From contig NZ_CAMYLS010000020.1 in assembly GCF_947259345.1 (NCBI RefSeq), positions 1 through 64,000 of the forward strand: a stretch of DNA of 64,000 bases, in the 5' to 3' direction. The translations under genes and the position numbers were made by a program. The DNA comes from an uncultured Maricaulis sp. (GTDB lineage: Bacteria > Pseudomonadota > Alphaproteobacteria > Caulobacterales > Maricaulaceae). This document shows, in pieces, positions 8,889 through 18,397 of the stretch. The notes under the pieces were generated by a model. It made no database searches, was not told the origin of the DNA, and worked only from the letters and a program-made list of their open reading frames with translations. Each line of letters opens with the position of its first letter. Position 1 is the first letter of the stretch.

Positions 8889-9146
8889 ATCGACAAGTCC
8901 TTCGGCAGGCGGGTGACAGCACAATTGCTGCACCTGCAAAACTCGATGACAAGAAGTGCGCAAAAATTTCGCGCCGTCAAACCCTTTTTGGCAGAAATTC
9001 TGTAATCGGGTGTTAAAGGTCACACGGGCGGGCATGATTTTGTCCACAGTCCGGCCGCTGGTCGCGGTGATCGTGCTGGGGCAATCTTGGCGGCTGTTGG
9101 CCCCGCCGCGCATCACGCAGGAGCGGGCCGAGGTCGGGAGCCTGTC

Positions 9147-9557
9147 ATGATCCGTATCATCCTGTCCGTTCTGGCGGGCGTTGTCGTGGGCGGCATTGTG
9201 ACCGGCCTGCTCGAAGCCGCCGGCCATGTGGCGTTCCCATTGCCGGACGGGTTGCTGCCGGACGATATGAGCGATGCTGACGCCATGCGGGCGGCGATGG
9301 CCGGGGTGCCGGACATCAATCGCCTGGCGGTTGTCGCGGCCTGGGCTGGCGGTGCTGTCGCGGCCGGCTGGGTGACCAGCGCCGTGGCCCGTTCCCATCA
9401 TCTGGCTCTTTCGATGATGGCGGGCGGCGGCCTGCTGTTTGCCGGATTGAGCAATCTCATTTTCGTCCCCAGCCCGCTCTGGATGTGGGCGGCAGGGCTG
9501 GCCGTCTTCCTGCCGATGGCCTGGCTGGGACACAGGCTGGCGCCGAAGCGGGGGTGA
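9147..9557 (+). CDS. small membrane protein of unknown function
   Basis: 136 aa with about four hydrophobic segments: residues 1–22, ~60–80, ~88–105 and ~110–128. The GGGAG six bases before the ATG at 9147 decides this start over a longer frame from 9087. The composition is Gly/Ala-rich, with short polar tips such as LPDGLLPDDMSDAD in the first loop. No family recognised. It is transcribed away from the thr leader region. Confidence 0.65.
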   Translation: MIRIILSVLAGVVVGGIVTGLLEAAGHVAFPLPDGLLPDDMSDADAMRAAMAGVPDINRLAVVAAWAGGAVAAGWVTSAVARSHHLALSMMAGGGLLFAGLSNLIFVPSPLWMWAAGLAVFLPMAWLGHRLAPKRG

Positions 9558-9646
9558 CCTCAGGTCGCGGGGAGCGTGTCTTGTTGGGCGCGCCTGGCTC
9601 CCCGCATTGAACGCTTCCCTCGACACAAAGAAGACGCCCCAATCCA

Positions 9647-9752
9647 CCGTCATCCTGACGAAAGTCAGGATCCAGTCTGCGTCGTACGCTGAAGCCCGGC
9701 TTGGCCAAATCGGGACTGCGAGTCTGGGTCCCGGCCTTCGCCGGGATGACGG
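9647..9752. repeat. double-hairpin intergenic repeat element
   Basis: Two stem-loops, TCCTGAC-GAAA-GTCAGGA (9653–9670) and TCCCGGC-CTTC-GCCGGGA (9729–9746), sit inside terminal inverted repeats (CCGTCATCC at 9647–9655 with GGATGACGG at 9744–9752). This matches the dispersed 'GTCATCC…GGATGAC' small repeats common between genes in alphaproteobacteria. It lies between the membrane protein and the pckA terminator. I see only one copy in this window. Confidence 0.7.
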
Positions 9753-9818
9753 TATCTAGCGGCGGGAATGAGGATGATCGGCAGCCTCGGGCTCGTGCAC
9801 CTTCCCGCGACCAGACAA

Positions 9819-9849
9819 GAAAAAGCCCCGACCATCCGGCCGGGGCTTT
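9819..9849 (-). terminator. intrinsic terminator of pckA
   Basis: Nine-base arms AAAGCCCCG (9822–9830) and CGGGGCTTT (9841–9849) are followed on the minus strand by a T-rich run, 24 nt after the pckA stop. Confidence 0.88.
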
Positions 9850-9872
9850 GTTCTGCTGCGATGAGCGCGGTA

Positions 9873-11486
9873 CTATTCAGCCGCAGTCAGCTCGCGCACT
9901 TTCGGAGCGGCCGCGCGCACATAGGGTGCGACATGGGCTTCGAAGGTCTTGAAGTTATCGTTGAACATGGCGACCAGCGAGGCGGCCCGGGCGTCATAGG
10001 CGGCCTTGTCGGACCAGGTCGAGCGCGGGTCGAGAATACCGGAATCCACACCGTCCACAGCGATCGGTACCATGAAGCCGAAATTCGGGTCCTCGCGGAA
10101 AGCCGCGCCATTGAGCGAGCCGTCCAGGGCGGCGTTGAGCAGGGCGCGGGTGGCCTTGATCGGCATGCGGTTGCCGGTGCCATAGGCGCCGCCGGTCCAG
10201 CCGGTATTGACCAGCCAGCAATCGACATCGTGCTCGGCGATCAGTTCGCGCAGCAGCGCCCCATACTCGGACGGATGACGCGGCATGAAAGGCGCACCGA
10301 AACAGGTCGAGAAGGTTGCGGACGGTTCTGTCACGCCTTTCTCGGTGCCGGCGACCTTGGCGGTATAGCCGGACAGGAAGTGGTACATCGCCTGGGCCGG
10401 GCTCAGCTTGGCGATCGGCGGCATGATGCCGAAAGCGTCGCAGGTGAGCATGACGACATTCTTGGGATGACCGCAGCGACCGGTCTCCGAGGCATTGGGA
10501 ATGGCCGAGAGCGGGTAGGCGCCACGGCTATTTTCCGCGAGGCTGTCATCATCAAGGTCCAGCACCCGGGTCTCCGGGTCCATGACGACGTTTTCCAGCA
10601 CCGTGCCCCACATCTTGGTGGTGGCATGGATCTCCGGCTCGGCCTCGGCAGACAGGCGGATCATCTTGGCGTAGCAACCGCCCTCGAAATTGAACAGGCC
10701 ATTCTCCGACCAGCCATGCTCGTCATCGCCCACGAGCGTGCGGCTGGCATCGGCCGAGAGCGTCGTCTTGCCCGTGCCTGACAGGCCAAAGAAGATCGCG
10801 GCATCACTGCCGTCTTCCTTGGCGTTGACCGAGCAATGCATCGGCATGATGCCCTTGGCCGGCAGCAGGTAGTTGAGAATGGTGAAGACCGATTTCTTGG
10901 TCTCGCCGGCATAGGATGTGCCACCGATCAGCACCATGCGGCGCTCGAAATCGACCCCGATCACGGTCTCGGAGCGGCAGCCATGGCGCGACGGGTCGGC
11001 CTTGAAGCTGGGCAGGTTGATGATGGTGAACTCGGCTTCAAAGCCGGCATATTCCTCGGCCGCCGGCACGCGCAGGAGATGGCGGATGAAAAGGGAGTGC
11101 CAGGCCAGCTCATTGACGACACGGACCGGCAGACGGTGATCGAGATCGGCACCGCCGAAGAGTTGCTGGACGAAGAGTTCCTTGCCTGACATGTGGGCCC
11201 GGAAGTCTTCCCACAGGGCATCGAAATGCTCCGGCGAGATGGCTGCGTTATTATCCCACCAGACTTGGCTCTCGGTGGCATCGTCGCGGACCGTGAACTT
11301 GTCCTTGGCGGAGCGGCCGGTATGGGCGCCCGTTTTGACGACGAGAGCACCACCTTCGGCGACTTCGGCTTCGCCGCGCTGAACGGCTTCCTGGTAGAGT
11401 CGCGCCTCATTCCAGTTGAGATTGATTGTTCCGGCCTGGACACCCAGTGCCGCGAGACCGCCATCAAGACCTTCGGACTTGGACAT
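9873..11486 (-). CDS. pckA: phosphoenolpyruvate carboxykinase (ATP)
   Basis: 537 aa, the normal length. It converts oxaloacetate to PEP for gluconeogenesis using ATP. The kinase-1a P-loop is at residues ~234–243 ([10 protein letters not shown]), followed by the metal-binding GDDEHGW. The substrate-side [12 protein letters not shown] is near residue 53. An AAGGA lies just upstream of the ATG. The 235-bp divergent gap to the DUF2891 gene holds no recognisable ChvI or LacI-type site. With pyc at the right end of the window it covers both directions of the PEP–pyruvate–oxaloacetate node. Confidence 0.97.
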   Translation of the reverse strand: MSKSEGLDGGLAALGVQAGTINLNWNEARLYQEAVQRGEAEVAEGGALVVKTGAHTGRSAKDKFTVRDDATESQVWWDNNAAISPEHFDALWEDFRAHMSGKELFVQQLFGGADLDHRLPVRVVNELAWHSLFIRHLLRVPAAEEYAGFEAEFTIINLPSFKADPSRHGCRSETVIGVDFERRMVLIGGTSYAGETKKSVFTILNYLLPAKGIMPMHCSVNAKEDGSDAAIFFGLSGTGKTTLSADASRTLVGDDEHGWSENGLFNFEGGCYAKMIRLSAEAEPEIHATTKMWGTVLENVVMDPETRVLDLDDDSLAENSRGAYPLSAIPNASETGRCGHPKNVVMLTCDAFGIMPPIAKLSPAQAMYHFLSGYTAKVAGTEKGVTEPSATFSTCFGAPFMPRHPSEYGALLRELIAEHDVDCWLVNTGWTGGAYGTGNRMPIKATRALLNAALDGSLNGAAFREDPNFGFMVPIAVDGVDSGILDPRSTWSDKAAYDARAASLVAMFNDNFKTFEAHVAPYVRAAAPKVRELTAAE

Positions 11487-11721
11487 GTTTTTCCTTACCC
11501 CCAGTGTACCCGCGACGCTTTTTCCCGCGTCGTCAGGCAGGACGCCTGTTCGCCCGCCGGACGCCTCGAAACGGGGCAGGGGCGGGCCTGTATCGTCGAC
11601 GGACGCAAGTCACTTGCCAGTCCCGCCAAACACTCATGGTATGGGGCCGGTAGCAGATCGACAAAGACCAGAAAAGCCAAAAAGGCACGGTTTGCAAACG
11701 CAATAAACGGAGGGGAAGTGC

Positions 11722-12828
11722 ATGTTATCGCGAACATTTTTTCTAGTAATTGCGAATTTTGCTTTTCTTTGCAGCAACATCGCCGAGGCCCAGTCGCAAA
11801 GGCCGGAGCCTGCGCGCGAGGCCCACTTTCTCCAGCTCGCCCTGGACTGTGTTGATCGCGAATACCCGAACAAGATTTCGCATGTGCTGCAGTCCGACTC
11901 AGACGCCCGCACGCCGCGTGAGCTGCATCCGGCCTTCTATGGCTGTTTCGACTGGCACTCGGCCGTACACGGACATTGGTTGATCGTACGCCTGCTCCGC
12001 GGTGGTCTCGATGCTGGCGCAGATGCCGCCGCGACAGCTGCGCTGGAGGCCCATCTCAACCCGGACGCGATCGCGGGCGAAGTGGCCTATTTCGAGGCGG
12101 AAGGCCGGGCGTCCTATGAGCGCCCCTACGGGCTTGCCTGGCTGCTTCAGTTATCCGCCGAGCTGCGCGAATGGGATGATCCGCGCGCCGAGCGCTGGGC
12201 GGCGGCGCTGGTGCCGCTGGAGGCCGTTGTTGCGGATCGCTACCGCACATGGCTGCCTAATCTGGCCTATCCGATCCGCATCGGGACCCACAACCAGTCC
12301 GCCTTCGGCTTTGCCCTCGCCCTCGACTGGGCCCGCACCGCCGGCGACACCGAGCTGGAAGCGCTCTTGGTCGAAACCAGTCTGCGCTTTCACCGCGACG
12401 ATCGGGACTGCCCGATCGGCTATGAGCCGTCGGGCGAGGATTTCCTGTCGCCCTGCCTGATGGAAGCCGACCTGATGCGCCGTGTGATGGACGCGGACGC
12501 CTATGCCGACTGGCTCTCCGCCTTTCTGCCGGACATTCCCACCGACGGCTCGGCGGACTGGCTGGAGCCGGGCGTCGTACTGGACGCCTCGGACGGCAAG
12601 CTGGTCCATCTTGATGGTGTGAACCTGTCGCGGGCCTGGAATCTCGAGGCGATCGCGTACGCCTTGCCGGCCGAAGACCCGCGTCGGGCCAGCCTGCTCG
12701 CGACGGCTGCTCAGCATGCGGCGAGTGGCATCGCCTCGGTCACGGGTGACGATTATGCCGGCGGGCACTGGCTGGCCAGCTTTGCCACCTATCTTACCAC
12801 CGGTCGGGCGCTCGATATTCCGGAATGA
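11722..12828 (+). CDS. exported DUF2891 family protein
   Basis: 368 aa. It begins with a Sec signal peptide (MLSRTFFLVIANFAFLCSN..AEAQS). The DUF2891 signature HPAFYGCFDWHSAVHGHW lies near residue 73, followed by long helical regions (LAWLLQLSAELREW, NQSAFGFALALDW) and a GGHWLASFATYL C-terminus, consistent with an alpha/alpha barrel. GGAGGGG lies seven bases before the ATG. A short palindrome GTTTGCAAAC (11690–11699) sits just ahead. Function unknown; the fold suggests a glycan-active or related periplasmic enzyme. Confidence 0.8.
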   Translation: MLSRTFFLVIANFAFLCSNIAEAQSQRPEPAREAHFLQLALDCVDREYPNKISHVLQSDSDARTPRELHPAFYGCFDWHSAVHGHWLIVRLLRGGLDAGADAAATAALEAHLNPDAIAGEVAYFEAEGRASYERPYGLAWLLQLSAELREWDDPRAERWAAALVPLEAVVADRYRTWLPNLAYPIRIGTHNQSAFGFALALDWARTAGDTELEALLVETSLRFHRDDRDCPIGYEPSGEDFLSPCLMEADLMRRVMDADAYADWLSAFLPDIPTDGSADWLEPGVVLDASDGKLVHLDGVNLSRAWNLEAIAYALPAEDPRRASLLATAAQHAASGIASVTGDDYAGGHWLASFATYLTTGRALDIPE

Positions 12829-12905
12829 CGGAAAGTTTAGGCGTGTGGAGTGCCCGTCATGATTAGTCTGAACCCTGGCTCGGGCTTTAGCGGGAGCAAG
12901 ACCTC

Positions 12906-13796
12906 GTGAAGCCGATTTTTTATGTTCGCGCCGTGTATGGCGCGATGATCCTGGCCGCTCTGCTGAGTGTGCAGGGCGTTGCAGGGGCGCAGTCGCATCC
13001 GCGGGTATCACCCGGTGGTGACCAGGTTGCGCATTTCCGCTTTGACCTGGAGGCGGGGACTTCGGACATCCTTGTGACCGACCTGGCAACAGGCGAGACA
13101 ACGCCTCAGCCAAGCGGTCAGGGCTGGTCGGTGAATCCGGTCTGGTCGTCTGAAGGGGACAGCATCGTTTTCATCGGCGGGCCGCGCGGGATGCGCGATG
13201 TCTGGGATGTGTACGAGGTTCGTCTGAGCGACGGTGCGGTCACGGCTTTGACCCGGACCCCCGAGCGCGAAATGCACAGCCAGGTCAGTCCGAATGGAGA
13301 CCAGATCGCTTTTGTGCGGATGACCCAGGGGCCTCATGTCTGGCTTCTCGATCGCGGCGCGACCGAGGCGCGACAGCTCACGACAGGTCCGGCCCGGGAC
13401 TTCCATCCCAAATGGATGCCGGACGGGTCGGGCCTGATCTTCGACCGGTCAGACGACGCGACACCTTCGCGGATCGTTCGGGTCTCCGTGACCGACGGGA
13501 CGGAAACCGTGTTGGGCGAAGCGCCTGCGACCGGCCGCCTCCGTCTCCCCAATGTCGGGCCGACAGGCCAAGTCTATGCCATCCAGTCAGTCGACACGGA
13601 TTACGCCCTGGTCCAGCTACACGATGACGGCGTCACTGACACGGTGCTTCATGCCAACCAGGGCGAAGTTTTCGGCGCTTTCGACATCCATCCCGATGGC
13701 CAGTCCGTCTTTTTGACAGTGACAGGGCTCGATGACCGCGAACGGCTCTATCGCGTTGAGTTGGAGTCCGGTTCCCGATCGCTGGTTTACGAATAG
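12906..13796 (+). CDS. exported WD40-like (PD40/TolB-type) beta-propeller protein
   Basis: 296 aa with a GTG start preceded by GGGAG. There is a signal peptide to about residue 29 (AGAQS). The rest is a run of PD40 blades with the repeated pattern 'S-P-x-G-D-x-I-A-F' (RVSPGGDQVAHF, VWSSEGDSIVFI, QVSPNGDQIAFV, KWMPDGSGLIFD, DIHPDGQSVFLT). It is a propeller alone, without a peptidase domain. A periplasmic binding or scaffolding role is likely; the ligand is unknown. Confidence 0.78.
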   Translation: MKPIFYVRAVYGAMILAALLSVQGVAGAQSHPRVSPGGDQVAHFRFDLEAGTSDILVTDLATGETTPQPSGQGWSVNPVWSSEGDSIVFIGGPRGMRDVWDVYEVRLSDGAVTALTRTPEREMHSQVSPNGDQIAFVRMTQGPHVWLLDRGATEARQLTTGPARDFHPKWMPDGSGLIFDRSDDATPSRIVRVSVTDGTETVLGEAPATGRLRLPNVGPTGQVYAIQSVDTDYALVQLHDDGVTDTVLHANQGEVFGAFDIHPDGQSVFLTVTGLDDRERLYRVELESGSRSLVYE

Positions 13797-13805
13797 CCGC
13801 GTGGG

Positions 13806-14699
13806 TCATTCAGGCAGCGGGATGTGCTCGCTTTCGCCTTCGGGCAGGCGGAAACGTCCGCTGGCCGGGAAGCCGGATCGAGCGGCTTCGGTCCAGTCTT
13901 TGCGGGCGGCGTCAATCGTTTCGCGGTCCGGGCCGACGAAATTCCAGTCGATGACGCGCGGGCCGAGCGAACGACCGCCACACAGCATGATACGGCTGTC
14001 CTGTTCGGCGAGCAGATCCGGCGTCTCATCCGGGGCCAGGACGGCCATCGCACCGGGTTCGATCATGTCATCGCCCAGTCTCACCCGGCCCTCGACGACA
14101 TAGAAAGCGCGTTCCTCGTGCGCGATGTCGAACGCGACTTCGCTGCCGGCGGGCATTTCGCCATGCAGGTAGAAAATCGGTGAGAAGACAGCGACCGGCG
14201 CTTCCCGGCCCCAGGCCGTTCCGAGAATCAGGCGGAAGCGGGCGCCGCCTTTCTCGAATTCGGGCAGGCTGTCGGCGGGATGATGGAAAAAGGCCGGCGT
14301 CATGTCCTGCTTGTCTTCCGGCAGCGCAACCCAGGTCTGGATGCCATACATCTTGTGTCCGGCCGCGCGTTCCGGGGCGGGGGTGCGCTCGGAATGGACC
14401 ACGCCGTGGCCGGCGGTCATCCAGTTCACATCGCCCGGCCGGATGACCAGGTCCTCGCCCAGACTGTCGCGATGCTGCAGCGCGCCGTCGAAGAGATAGG
14501 TTACGGTGGCCAGGCCGATATGCGGGTGTGGCCGTACATCAATGCCGTCACCGGGCGCGAACTCGGCCGGGCCCATCTGGTCGAAGAAGATGAAAGGTCC
14601 GACCATGCGCTGCTTCGCGTACGGCAAGACGCGCCGGACCTCGAATCCGCCGAGATCGCGCGTGCGACCAGAGAATTTGCGGGTGAGCGTATCGGGCAT
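13806..14699 (-). CDS. pirin family protein (bicupin)
   Basis: 297 aa from the ATG at 14699, which has GGAGGTCAG ahead of it. The N-terminal cupin carries the metal-binding residues of pirins: RPHPHIGLATVTYLF, then HRDSLG and the typical DVNWMTAGHGVVHSER. The C-terminal pirin_C half begins around residue 180. Bacterial pirins include quercetinases and regulators of pyruvate metabolism; which applies here is not shown. It ends 9 bp from the convergent beta-propeller gene. Confidence 0.9.
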   Translation of the reverse strand: MPDTLTRKFSGRTRDLGGFEVRRVLPYAKQRMVGPFIFFDQMGPAEFAPGDGIDVRPHPHIGLATVTYLFDGALQHRDSLGEDLVIRPGDVNWMTAGHGVVHSERTPAPERAAGHKMYGIQTWVALPEDKQDMTPAFFHHPADSLPEFEKGGARFRLILGTAWGREAPVAVFSPIFYLHGEMPAGSEVAFDIAHEERAFYVVEGRVRLGDDMIEPGAMAVLAPDETPDLLAEQDSRIMLCGGRSLGPRVIDWNFVGPDRETIDAARKDWTEAARSGFPASGRFRLPEGESEHIPLPE

Positions 14700-14803
14700 G
14701 ATCTGACCTCCGACTGATATTTGCATCGCGACCGCACACGGGCGTGGCTTGCGCGGCGCGCTGCGGTCTTCATAGTGTCGCCCGAATGTGTCGGGAGGAC
14801 TTC

Positions 14804-16207
14804 ATGAAATCAATTATCGCGCTTGGAATGACAGTCTTTCTGTCTGCGGAAACACTGGCGCAGGACACTGTCCTGCCTTCGGCGGAGCAGGTGGAGACCG
14901 CGCAGGCCTTGATCGACGCCGCGCTCGACAGTGATCTGGGGTATGAGATTGTCGAATCTCTGACCACGCAGGTCGGTCCTCGCCTTGCAGGGTCGGAAGC
15001 CGAAGCCCGGGGCCGGGACTGGGGTGTCGCGCTGGGGGAGGAGCTCGGTTTCGACCGCGTTTCCGTCGAAGGTTTCACCATGCCATTCTGGACTCGCGGT
15101 GAGCTCGAAATCGTCATGACCGCGCCGTATGAACAGGCGCTCTATGGCTCGGCTCTGGGCGGATCGGGGCGCTCGCCGCGCCTCGGCGCCGTGGATGCCG
15201 AGATTGTCTATTTCCGCAACATTGATGCCCTGACTGCCATCGAGGATGGCGCCCTGGACGGCAAGATCGCCTTTGTCGACGGCGAAGCCATGGTGCCGAG
15301 CCAGACTGGCGCAGGCTATGGTCCGGCCAATCAGCGTCGCCGCATTGGTTGGCAGCATGCCGAGCGCGGCGGGGCGGACGCCCTTGTGGTGCGATCCGTC
15401 GGCTCGGACAGTCATCGCATGCCGCACACCGGCATGATGAGCTCGAACAATGGCGAATGGGCCGAGATCCCGGTGATCGCGATTTCCAATCCGGATGCCG
15501 ATCATCTGCGACGCTTGCATAATTCCGGTCAGGCGATCGAGATGCGGATCCGCTCGACCGCCGGTTGGCGCGGCGAAGTCACCAGCGGCAATGTCGTGCT
15601 CGACCTGATCGGCCGGGAACTGCCGGACGAGATCGTCCTGATCGGCGGCCATCTGGACAGCTGGGATGAAGGCACCGGCGCCGTCGATGACGGGGCAGGC
15701 GTGGCCATCACCACGGCGGCTGCCGCCTTGATCGCGCAATTGCCCGAGCGTCCGCGCCGGACCATCCGGGTCGTCATGTTCGGGGCCGAGGAGGTCGGTC
15801 TTCTGGGCGCGCGCGCCTATGCCGAACAACATGCCGACGAGATCGCCAATCATGTCCTGGCGACCGAGTCCGATTTCGGGGCCCGCACGATCTGGCAGCT
15901 GGTTTCGAATGTCTCGGACGAGGCAAATCCGGCCATCGATGCCATCGGCGACGTGATTGCGCCCCTGGGCATCATCCGCGGTGGCTCCGACGTGCCGGGC
16001 GGTGGACCCGACATCATTCCGCTGGCCATGCAGGGTGTGCCGACCGTGCGCCTGAACCAGAACGGGTCCGATTATTTTGACCTGCACCACACGCCGGATG
16101 ACACGCTGGACAAGATCGATCCGGACGAGCTGGCCCAGAATGTCGCGGCCTATGCGGCACTGGTCTATCTTGCGGCCGAACTGGATGTCGATTTCCGCGG
16201 CGAGTAA
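14804..16207 (+). CDS. exported M28-family zinc peptidase
   Basis: 467 aa from the ATG at 14804 (GGGAGG upstream). The signal peptide is MKSIIALGMTVFLSAETLAQ. The C-terminal catalytic domain shows the M28 zinc ligands in order: GGHLDSWDEGTGAVDDGAG (His, Asp), FGAEEVGLLGA (Glu-Glu), ATESDFG (Asp) and LHHTPDDTLDKID (His). The first half carries a PA-like inserted domain. It resembles carboxypeptidase Q-type enzymes and should release amino acids from peptides in the periplasm or medium. Confidence 0.9.
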   Translation: MKSIIALGMTVFLSAETLAQDTVLPSAEQVETAQALIDAALDSDLGYEIVESLTTQVGPRLAGSEAEARGRDWGVALGEELGFDRVSVEGFTMPFWTRGELEIVMTAPYEQALYGSALGGSGRSPRLGAVDAEIVYFRNIDALTAIEDGALDGKIAFVDGEAMVPSQTGAGYGPANQRRRIGWQHAERGGADALVVRSVGSDSHRMPHTGMMSSNNGEWAEIPVIAISNPDADHLRRLHNSGQAIEMRIRSTAGWRGEVTSGNVVLDLIGRELPDEIVLIGGHLDSWDEGTGAVDDGAGVAITTAAAALIAQLPERPRRTIRVVMFGAEEVGLLGARAYAEQHADEIANHVLATESDFGARTIWQLVSNVSDEANPAIDAIGDVIAPLGIIRGGSDVPGGGPDIIPLAMQGVPTVRLNQNGSDYFDLHHTPDDTLDKIDPDELAQNVAAYAALVYLAAELDVDFRGE

Positions 16208-16240
16208 CGCCTGGCCACTTCGCAAAACCTGTTTGTATCG

Positions 16241-16270
16241 AGCGGGCTACCCAAGGTAGCCCGCTCGTTT
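16241..16270 (+). terminator. intrinsic terminator after the M28 peptidase
   Basis: Perfect 10-base arms AGCGGGCTAC/GTAGCCCGCT (16241–16250, 16256–16265) with a 5-nt loop and a CGTTTT tail. Confidence 0.85.
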
Positions 16271-16442
16271 TGTTCTGCCCATTTTTGGCCCTGATTGATC
16301 CAGATTTCTTCGCAATCCGTCCCGCTTTGGTCGCAATGAAGAATTACCCCTTAACCATTCCAACGCTGGGGGGCGTCGGATTCGAGGGACACACTTCAAC
16401 CCGGCCAATGATCCAGCGAGGGATCGGTCGACGGGGGATCCG

Positions 16443-18362
16443 ATGGCAACGACGACGGTCAAGCAGAAGCGAAAACCCTGGTTTTCCTACATACTCATCA
16501 TCATCGCCCTGGGAAGCGTGATCACCTTGTTCAATTCTGGCGCGCTCAATGCTGGCCGCGGCAGTTTTGGTCTGTTCGTCACCGACCTGTTCGACACGCT
16601 CATTTCCGGACGTGCCGACGCTGAGCCTGAACAGCCGGCCGCGGTGACGCTGGCCGATATCGGCGAGAGCGACGGCCTGTTCATTTCCGGATATCCCTCT
16701 TACGCCAGCATCAGCCTGCCGACGGTTCGCGATACACCTGTCAGCCAGGTGCGCCTCGTCCTGCAGGGCACGCAGGACCTGTCCGAAAGCGCCATTGCGG
16801 CCATGCGTGTCGTCGTGAATGGCGAGCGCGTCCTGGAACGCGTCCTGGTGCCGGGCACACGGGAATTTCGCTGGGTGGTCGCCCTGCCGGAAAGCGCGTT
16901 ACATGGCCAGGAGCTGAATGTCGGCATCCAGCTTCATGGCGATTTGCCTGACGCGCTTTGCCACAATGACCGTTCCATTGGTGCTGTCGTGACCCTGGAT
17001 TCGCGCTCGGGCATCGAAATGGATCTGCGCAGCGCCGTGTCGTCCCTGCGCGATGTGGTCAGCCTGCTGCCGGCCGAGGTCACCATTGCTGTCCCGGCCA
17101 CCAGCGAAGCGGACTTCGTGCCCCTGGCGATGCGTTTGGGCGCGCGCATGACGCAGCGCGGCTATCAGGTGAAGTTCATGGATCTGGAGTCGCTGGACCG
17201 CTATCGCCTTGCCACGCGTGGCCTGATCCTGCTGGGGTCTGATACCCAGCTGGCGGCCAGCGGTTTCGAGCGCTTCGGCAATGACGAGCATGGCGGTGCG
17301 GCGACGCTGTGGCGCCAGGGAGACTTCGTCCATCTCGGTCTGACCGAGGCGGAGCGCATGGATGTCGCAGATTTCATCACCTCCGACATGCTGCCGCTGG
17401 CGCGCACGGCTTTCGTGTCCCCATCTCAGTTCGTTGAATCCCATGACGACGCGCTGATGACCCGCTTTGGCGATATCGGGGTGGACACGTCCATCCAGCG
17501 CATCGCCGAGGCGCGCAGCTGGGATATCGGCTACGGCCTGGCGAGCTTGCCGGATGGCCGTGTGCCGGACCGTCTGCGCCTGGCCATCCGCCTGCCGGAA
17601 GGCCCCGGGGATTTCACCAATCTCGTCCATACCGAGCTCAATGGTGTGCTGATTGATAGCCGACATATGGAAACCGGTCGCCTCAACATGTTCACGCTGA
17701 ACCTGCCGCATGAGGTCCAGAATCTGCGCAATGACTTGCGCGTCTCGGTCCAGCGCCATCGCGAGGCGGGGGGCTGCACCATCACGGCGCGCCGCTACCC
17801 GGTTCAGCTGCTGCCGGAATCAGGATTTCTCTATGATGAGGTCTCCGAGCCGCTGGCTGGCCTGGCCGGGCTCCCGCATCTCTTCCGCGACCGGGTGGCC
17901 CTGCGTTTCCCGTCAGGCCTGGAAGGCCGGGAACGCCTGGCCGCGCTGGAATTGGGTTCCGAAGTTGTCGCCAGCTTTGTGCCGCTGACCGCGGTGATCG
18001 ATTTCGACTATGTCGACCCCACCGCCGGTCGGGCCAATGATGCAGTCGAGCCGTTTATTGCGATCAATCACGCACCATCCAATGTCATGCTGCCAATCGG
18101 CGTTGAGGGTGATCGCCTGGTCATGCGGGATACACGCCGCGTCAACAGCGCAGAAATCCGCGCGGTCGCCAATGTCGGGATTTTGCAGGCTGTGACCGCC
18201 ACCCTGGCGCGTCCTGGGCCGGGGCAGCCGGGTCGGGTTGTCGATATTCCCGGACTGGTCGCCCACGCGCTGGGCACGCCGCCCTCGCTGATGGCCTCGC
18301 CGATCGGCCAGGAACAGGTTTCGGTCGTGCATGATGAAGGCGCGGTCCTGACGCTGGACTAG
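16443..18362 (+). CDS. BcsB-like periplasmic protein of a polysaccharide synthase
   Basis: 639 aa. One N-terminal membrane segment (residues ~13–31) is followed by a large extracytoplasmic part. Two similar modules can be seen. Each has a carbohydrate-binding-like region (MRVVVNGERVLERVLVPG, then VHTELNGVLIDSRHMETG), and a flavodoxin-like stretch lies between them (VTIAVPATSEADF, GLILLGSD). The LCHNDRSIGAVVTLDSRS region resembles BcsB, the cellulose-synthase partner subunit. Unlike BcsB I see no clear C-terminal anchor. The convergent neighbour is a processive-type GT2, which supports a shared role. Remote homology only. Confidence 0.6.
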   Translation: MATTTVKQKRKPWFSYILIIIALGSVITLFNSGALNAGRGSFGLFVTDLFDTLISGRADAEPEQPAAVTLADIGESDGLFISGYPSYASISLPTVRDTPVSQVRLVLQGTQDLSESAIAAMRVVVNGERVLERVLVPGTREFRWVVALPESALHGQELNVGIQLHGDLPDALCHNDRSIGAVVTLDSRSGIEMDLRSAVSSLRDVVSLLPAEVTIAVPATSEADFVPLAMRLGARMTQRGYQVKFMDLESLDRYRLATRGLILLGSDTQLAASGFERFGNDEHGGAATLWRQGDFVHLGLTEAERMDVADFITSDMLPLARTAFVSPSQFVESHDDALMTRFGDIGVDTSIQRIAEARSWDIGYGLASLPDGRVPDRLRLAIRLPEGPGDFTNLVHTELNGVLIDSRHMETGRLNMFTLNLPHEVQNLRNDLRVSVQRHREAGGCTITARRYPVQLLPESGFLYDEVSEPLAGLAGLPHLFRDRVALRFPSGLEGRERLAALELGSEVVASFVPLTAVIDFDYVDPTAGRANDAVEPFIAINHAPSNVMLPIGVEGDRLVMRDTRRVNSAEIRAVANVGILQAVTATLARPGPGQPGRVVDIPGLVAHALGTPPSLMASPIGQEQVSVVHDEGAVLTLD

Positions 18363-18397
18363 CCGGTGAGCTGAGAACACCCGGCCACGGCCTTGGC

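Noticed and set aside
8739-9653. 304-codon minus-strand frame across the thr leader region
   Set aside because: Only its last 49 codons are believed, as the thr leader peptide. The rest is antisense to the membrane protein gene at 9147 and has Arg/Pro/Gln-rich low-quality sequence.
14810-16225. Minus-strand open frame of 471 codons opposite the M28 peptidase
   Set aside because: The plus strand carries the zinc ligands and signal peptide; the minus frame is a codon-bias shadow.
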